Positions 60,143 to 64,000 of a stretch of DNA of 64,000 bases are shown here, in pieces. The translations under genes were made by a program, and so were the position numbers. Every line of letters starts with the position of its first letter. Position 1 is the first letter of the stretch. The stretch comes from Actinoallomurus oryzae (lineage in GTDB: Bacteria > Actinomycetota > Actinomycetes > Streptosporangiales > Streptosporangiaceae). The notes under the pieces are model-generated. The model had not been told where the DNA came from. It saw only the letters and a program-made list of their open reading frames with translations, and searched no databases. Location: NCBI RefSeq assembly GCF_039541955.1, contig NZ_BAABHF010000022.1, positions 1 through 64,000 of the forward strand, written 5' to 3'.

Positions 60143-61735
60143 TCAGTCGCGCACCGGGCGGAGCAGGTCCGCGCCGGCCACGGTGTCCTCCAGGAGCTCT
60201 TTGTAGCCGACGTGGTCGAAGACGACGGTGAGCCGGCCGTCCTTGTAGCCCAGAAGCGTGCCCCGGCCCCAGTCCCGGTGGTGCACCCGCTCGCCCGGCG
60301 CGTACGTGGCGTCCTCCTCGTCCGCGGGGGTGGACCAGCCGGCCTCGCAGTTGTCGCACCGGCCGCAGGGGTCCTGGGTGAACTCGCCGAAATAGCGCAG
60401 CAGGAACCGGCGCCGGCAGTCGGTCAGCTCCGCGTAGCGCCGCATCATCTCCACGCGCGAACGCTCGATCGAGCGGTGCCGTTCGGCCGCCTCGACCGCG
60501 GCGGCCGCGGCCTCGGCCGGTGCCGGAGCGCCGGGCACCGGCTCCACCCGCCGGCCCAGCCGGACGGCGCCGGCCGACTCCAGCAGGTTCAGCACGCCGC
60601 CGAGGCGGCGTCCCGAGATCTCGGCGCGCTCGGCCAGCTCCCGGCGTGAGACCGGCCCGTCGGCCGCCTCCGCCACCCGGGCGAGGAGGTCCTCGTCGGG
60701 CCGGCCGCCGGCGAAGAACCGCTGGAGGCCCAGGTCCTCGGCCCGGTAGCAGCAGACCGCGGTGGCCGGCTCGCCGTCGCGACCGGCCCGGCCGATCTCC
60801 TGGTAGTACTCATCCAGCGACCCCGGCGCGGAGGCGTGCACGACGAACCGTACGTCCGGCCGGTCGATGCCCATGCCGAACGCGCTCGTCGCGGCGATCG
60901 TGGCCCCGTCCATGAACGCCCGCTGGGCCGCCTCGCGGGCGCTCTTGCGCATCCCCGCGTGGTACGCGGGCACCCCGAGCCGTTCCGCGTACGCCTCGGC
61001 CTCCCGGCGCGTCGCCGCGTACACGAGGCCGGAACCGGGCAGCTCGCCCACGAGCCGTACGACCGCGTCCTCCTTTCCGCCGGCGTCGTGGAAGCCCGGC
61101 ACCGCGAGCCGGATCTCCGGACGGTCGAACCCGGACACGAAACGCGCCGGATCGCGGAGCCCGAGCCGCTCGACGATCTCCTCCCGTACGGGCGGCGCGG
61201 CCGTCGCGGTGAGCGCCGCCACCACGGGCCGGCGCGGGAGCCCGTCCAGCACCCCGCCGATCCGTAGATAGTCCGGACGGAAGTCGTGCCCCCAGGCGGA
61301 GACGCAGTGCGCCTCGTCCACGGTGAGCAGCACCGGCGGCGCCTCGCGCAGCACCGCGCGCACGTCGTCCCGGACGAGTTGTTCCGGGGCCAGGAAGACG
61401 AACGCCGGCGCCCCACCGCGCAGCAGGCCGTACGCCTCGCTCCGCCGCTTCTCCCCCGCCGTGGCGTTGAGCGCGACCGCCGGGAGCCCCCGCTCGCGCA
61501 GCCGCCGGGTCTGGTCCCGCTGCAGCGACACGAGGGGCGAGATCACCACCGCCGGACCGCCGAGCGCGACCGCCGCCGCCTGGTAGATCACCGACTTTCC
61601 GCCCCCGCTGGGCATCACCACCAGGCCGTCCCGGCCCGCGACCAGCGTCTCGGCGGCCTCTCGCTGCGCAGGCCGCAGCTCGGGAATGCCGAACACCTTC
61701 TCGGCAAGTCCAGCGACATCCACCCGCGAGGCCAT
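60143..61735 (-). CDS. RecQ-like ATP-dependent DNA helicase
   Basis: 530 residues. GIPELRPAQREAAETLV (Q motif), LVVMPSGGGKSVIYQ (Walker A), LLTVDEAHCVSAWGHDFRPDY (DEAH, aromatic loop), ALTATAAPPVREEI, HAGM and SAFGMGIDRPDVRFVVHASAP and QEIGRAGRDGEP are all present. Zinc site: DCRRRFLLRYFGE then CGRCDNCE. RQC is short and HRDC is replaced by a small SH3/KOW-like end (RVHHRDWGRGTLLGYKDG). Probably repair or fork processing. Confidence 0.93.
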   Translation of the reverse strand: MASRVDVAGLAEKVFGIPELRPAQREAAETLVAGRDGLVVMPSGGGKSVIYQAAAVALGGPAVVISPLVSLQRDQTRRLRERGLPAVALNATAGEKRRSEAYGLLRGGAPAFVFLAPEQLVRDDVRAVLREAPPVLLTVDEAHCVSAWGHDFRPDYLRIGGVLDGLPRRPVVAALTATAAPPVREEIVERLGLRDPARFVSGFDRPEIRLAVPGFHDAGGKEDAVVRLVGELPGSGLVYAATRREAEAYAERLGVPAYHAGMRKSAREAAQRAFMDGATIAATSAFGMGIDRPDVRFVVHASAPGSLDEYYQEIGRAGRDGEPATAVCCYRAEDLGLQRFFAGGRPDEDLLARVAEAADGPVSRRELAERAEISGRRLGGVLNLLESAGAVRLGRRVEPVPGAPAPAEAAAAAVEAAERHRSIERSRVEMMRRYAELTDCRRRFLLRYFGEFTQDPCGRCDNCEAGWSTPADEEDATYAPGERVHHRDWGRGTLLGYKDGRLTVVFDHVGYKELLEDTVAGADLLRPVRD

Positions 61736-61977
61736 CGCCCGGAGCCCTACCCCGCCGTCGAAGACCTAGCTGTTCTGCCCGTGAGGCTGAGCCACCGGGC
61801 TCGGGCGTGGCGGGCGATCGGTCGATGTTCCATCCATTAATGGCGAGTGGACTGCGTTGATACCGGTCTTTAACCGGGCGTGAACCGGTTGAGCTTAGCT
61901 TTGCCGGGTCCTGGGCGTCACGGGATCGCCGAACTCGTCTTCCTGCGATGCCAACCCAGAGGAAAGTGGGGAAAGCG
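61736..61977. other. Intergenic between recQ-like and secreted-protein genes
   Basis: 242 bp without coding. Contains a perfect 10-bp palindrome CCATTAATGG (61834-61843), a lone A+T-rich spot, and three near copies of AACCGG (61868-61891). Promoters of both divergent genes must lie here. Confidence 0.4.
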
Positions 61978-62376
61978 ATGCGATGGAGATCCAAGACGCT
62001 TCGCAGGGTCGGTGGCAAGTCGGCGGTGACCGTGGGAGCGCTCGCCTTGGCAATGGGGACGGGAATCGCCGTCGCCGGACCGAGTCAGGCGGCCGTCACG
62101 AAGTCCTGTAGCGGATGGACGTGGAGCAATCCGGATTCGCGCTACGGTTCGGTCATCGACTGGAATCCCATTCACAGCGGCCCGTACGCGGCGTGTTCCG
62201 TCGTCGCCACGCCCGGCAAAGGCCGGACGGTCTATTACCACTGCTTCGTGGTAAACGCCTACAACAACTCCTGGACTCATGTACGGATCGCCGGGACCTC
62301 CACACAGGGATGGATATACGACGGGGATCTCGACAACGCCGGCAGCTGGGACGAGTGTCCTGACAACGGCCGCTGA
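61978..62376 (+). CDS. Small secreted protein, SH3-like
   Basis: 132 residues. Signal peptide: basic start (MRWRSKTLRRVGGKS), hydrophobic VTVGALALAMGTGIAVA, likely cleavage after SQA. Mature part about 90 residues with four cysteines and strands VYYHCFVVN, WTHVRIAGTSTQGWIYDGDL, the pattern of small actinobacterial SH3-like secreted proteins. Start ATG 61978 follows GGGGAAAG; ATG 61948 would add ten residues. Ends at a 20-bp perfect terminator hairpin. Function unknown. Confidence 0.85.
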   Translation: MRWRSKTLRRVGGKSAVTVGALALAMGTGIAVAGPSQAAVTKSCSGWTWSNPDSRYGSVIDWNPIHSGPYAACSVVATPGKGRTVYYHCFVVNAYNNSWTHVRIAGTSTQGWIYDGDLDNAGSWDECPDNGR

Positions 62377-62400
62377 CGGGCCGTCGGCGAAATCGTTCAT

Positions 62401-62445
62401 CGCAGGCTCCGGTCCCCGCGTCGTGCGCGGGGACCGGAGCCTGCG
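62401..62445. terminator. 20-bp perfect terminator hairpin
   Basis: CGCAGGCTCCGGTCCCCGCG, TCGTG loop, and the exact complement. It lies between the convergent secreted-protein genes and can serve both. Confidence 0.88.
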
Positions 62446-62504
62446 TACGCTTCCGGCGATATCGCCGAAGAGATCGGAAATTCGCGGCCTGGCCGGTTAC
62501 CGGG

Positions 62505-63731
62505 TCAGCCCCTGCCCGGCGCCGAGGCGGTGGTGAGCTCGTACGGACCGATGTCGGCGGCGTGGCCCTGGGGGCGGGAGACGCCGTCGTAGTCGGTGTC
62601 CGGAACCGCGGAGCCGGCCGCGTCGACGCACGGGCTGGACGCCGTGAGGTGGTAGTCGCCGGTGCCGTCGCTGCGGTAGTCGACCAGCTTCGGGTCCTCG
62701 GTCACGGTGCCTGAGCTGTTCGGCGGGGTGAACTCCTCGCTGCTGTCCCTTCCGTACGTGCCCTTCTTGTTGCCCCGGAACAGGTTGTCGTGGAACTCGT
62801 TGTGCTCGCCGTTCGCGTCACTCCGGACGTTGATGCCGAACATCGCGTTGTCCAGCACGATGTTGTTGCTGATCACGAACTTGTCGGCGGTGCCGTCGAC
62901 GCCGCCGGTGATGAAGATTCCATGGTCGGCGTTGGCGAACGACAGGTTGTTGGTGATCGTGGCGCCGGTCGCGTTGTGGTTGAACCGGATGCCGCTTCCG
63001 GAGCTGTTGTAGGTGATGTTGTTCTGGATGACGTCACCGGCGCCGGACGGGTAGATGCCGTGGATGTACTCGCACTCGCGCGGGTACGGGCCGATGTGGT
63101 CGACCCGGTTGCCGATGAACGCGTTGTCCGGCGACGACGCGTCGTCGCCGATCCCGTCCCCGCCCGGGCTGCCGTTGCAGTCGCCCGAGCCGATCTCGGT
63201 CCTGATGTCGTGCACGTGGTCTCCCTGGACGATGTTGTGCTCGCCCCACGTCAGGATGCCGCTCCAGGCGCCGCCCGCGCTGGTGACGTCGAAGCCCTCG
63301 ATGCGGACGTAGTCGCCCCGGTTCTCGAACGGGATGGCGGACGAGGCCGGCGCGATCTTCGCCTTCCAGCGGTGATCGGCGACGAACGTCAGGTAGCCGC
63401 CGGCGTGCCCGCTCGCCTTGTTCACCACGGCGTCCCTGTACGTCCCGTCCGCCACGTGCACCGTGGCGCCGCCGCTCGCCACCTTCACGTTCTCGGTGGC
63501 GTGCTGGATCGTCGCCCAGGGGTGGGCCCGCGATCCGTCACCGGTCGCGTCGTCGCCGTCGGTCGCGACGTAGTACTGGTCCCCGGGCACGCCCGCGCTC
63601 GGCGCGTCCAGCGAGTCGGCGAGCGCGGCCGTGTCCTGAGGCGTGTCGACGCCGGTGGCGACCGCGGCCACCAGCGCGAGCGCGGCCAGTGCCGAGGCCA
63701 CGACGCGGGCGGTTGAGGATTTCCGAGACAT
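62505..63731 (-). CDS. Secreted right-handed parallel beta-helix protein
   Basis: 408 residues. Signal peptide (VVASALAALALVAAVATG) then YYVATDGDDATGDGSRAHPWATIQ, the standard opening of Pel/PL-type beta-helix proteins, then coils with VIQNNITYNSSGSGIRFNHN, ATITNNLSFANADHGIFITGG and FVISNNIVLDNAMFGINVR: Asn-ladder repeats (about 220-310). Ends YDGVSRPQGHAADIGPYEL as in bacterial chondroitinase-B/alginate-lyase-like proteins. Polysaccharide lyase or binding protein on the outside. GGAGG ribosome site. Confidence 0.92.
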   Translation of the reverse strand: MSRKSSTARVVASALAALALVAAVATGVDTPQDTAALADSLDAPSAGVPGDQYYVATDGDDATGDGSRAHPWATIQHATENVKVASGGATVHVADGTYRDAVVNKASGHAGGYLTFVADHRWKAKIAPASSAIPFENRGDYVRIEGFDVTSAGGAWSGILTWGEHNIVQGDHVHDIRTEIGSGDCNGSPGGDGIGDDASSPDNAFIGNRVDHIGPYPRECEYIHGIYPSGAGDVIQNNITYNSSGSGIRFNHNATGATITNNLSFANADHGIFITGGVDGTADKFVISNNIVLDNAMFGINVRSDANGEHNEFHDNLFRGNKKGTYGRDSSEEFTPPNSSGTVTEDPKLVDYRSDGTGDYHLTASSPCVDAAGSAVPDTDYDGVSRPQGHAADIGPYELTTASAPGRG

Positions 63732-63783
63732 GGGCGACCTCCGGGATGGGTCAGGTGGGAGCAGCCCAGATATAGAGGAAATA

Positions 63784-63820
63784 GCCGGTCACCGGCGGAA
63801 ATGCTTGTTCGCCGAACAAA
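63784..63820. promoter_or_regulatory. Two adjacent palindromes between secreted-protein genes
   Basis: GCCGGT-C-ACCGGC (63784-63796) and TTGTTCG-C-CGAACAA (63805-63819), both perfect. They lie between the stop of the edge gene and the start of the beta-helix gene. They could be terminator stems or operator sites; further GAAC half-sites follow at 63832-63843. Confidence 0.45.
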
Positions 63821-63851
63821 GCACTAACAACCGAACAACCGAACGCCAAGC

Positions 63852-64000
63852 TCAGCGGCAGGTGGCCGTGACCGTACTGGCGGCCTCGATCTCGTGCTCG
63901 GGATAGTCGTCGTAGATCTGCAGGTCGATGGTGCCGTTCTTGGTCGCGCCGAACGTGATGGTGATGGCCCGGCCGCGATTGGCCCGCTGGTCGGTACGGA
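63852..64000 (-). CDS. 3' end of an unidentified protein (runs off right edge)
   Basis: The last 49 codons of a leftward gene: RTDQRANRGRAITITFGAT, then LQIYDDYPEHEIEAASTVTA and a terminal TCR. Beta-rich and compatible with a secreted protein (terminal Cys, alternating Thr/Ile). No family can be assigned from this fragment. Confidence 0.6.
   Translation of the reverse strand, partial: RTDQRANRGRAITITFGATKNGTIDLQIYDDYPEHEIEAASTVTATCR

Noticed and set aside
61868..61891. AACCGG direct repeats as a phage attachment site
   Set aside because: No tRNA, integrase or second copy was found in the window; likely chance or promoter elements.

Overview
The window is high-GC actinobacterial DNA. Signs are strong third-position G/C codon use, many GTG starts, 4-nt ATGA/GTGA gene overlaps, several apparently leaderless genes, and families typical of actinomycetes (DUF6879, DUF6082, Methyltransf_19, DUF5954-like, ECF41 sigma, F420/LLM oxidoreductase, DUF2243). 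A Streptosporangiales/Thermomonosporaceae-like chromosome is a reasonable guess, but the sequence alone does not fix the genus. It looks like a chromosomal accessory/arm region rich in catabolic operons. No rRNA, tRNA or CRISPR array was seen.

Layout. 0-5 kb: the 5' end of a leftward Ser/Thr kinase, a WYL regulator divergent from a VOC protein, a DUF5954-like protein and an MFS anion symporter divergent from a MarR regulator. 5-11.6 kb: a CoA-linked acid-degradation operon (HMG-CoA-lyase-like enzyme, two crotonases, CaiB/BaiF CoA-transferase, acyl-CoA synthetase, nitronate-monooxygenase-like enzyme). The same 15-bp palindrome overlaps the -35 of this operon and the shared MFS/marR promoter region, so importer and pathway look like one MarR regulon. 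11.6-15 kb: TetR divergent from an NTF2-like protein with near-symmetric overlapping promoters, then an ECF41 sigma factor with its own recognisable promoter and a partner FAD oxidoreductase. 15-21.7 kb: methyltransferase, cold-shock protein with an unusual leader, fatty-acid desaturase, STAS protein, a DUF6879/DUF6082 cassette and a lone leaderless gene.

21.9-38.4 kb is the most striking part: a ROK repressor and divergent glycoside hydrolase, a leftward pair (enolase-superfamily dehydratase, 2-hydroxyacid dehydrogenase), and a rightward, mostly translationally coupled run of nine genes. These encode a three-subunit molybdenum hydroxylase, an LLM flavin oxidoreductase, an opine-dehydrogenase-family enzyme, an ATZ/TRZ-type amidohydrolase, a sugar-type ABC importer without ATPase, and a cytosine-deaminase-like amidohydrolase. 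It reads as uptake and breakdown of an unidentified nitrogen heterocycle or nucleoside-like compound.

38-48.9 kb: YitT-like membrane protein, TetR overlapping tail-to-tail with an esterase-SDR-CMD operon that carries twin palindromic operators, LysR/EamA pair, ArsP-type permease, a solo-TnpB IS200/IS605-type element with intact ends, and an APC transporter. 48.9-56.7 kb: two-component system convergent with a TAXI-type binding protein, a GT-C-like membrane protein, a decayed metal-ABC permease, a CBS protein, DUF4142 lipoprotein, and DUF2243-CtaG. 56.7-64 kb: a PP2C phosphatase operon with an unrecognised 463-residue protein and a hydrolase, RecQ-like helicase, a small secreted protein, a parallel beta-helix secreted protein and the 3' end of another secreted protein. 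Most regulators sit beside visible palindromes, so the window offers several testable operator-regulator pairs.
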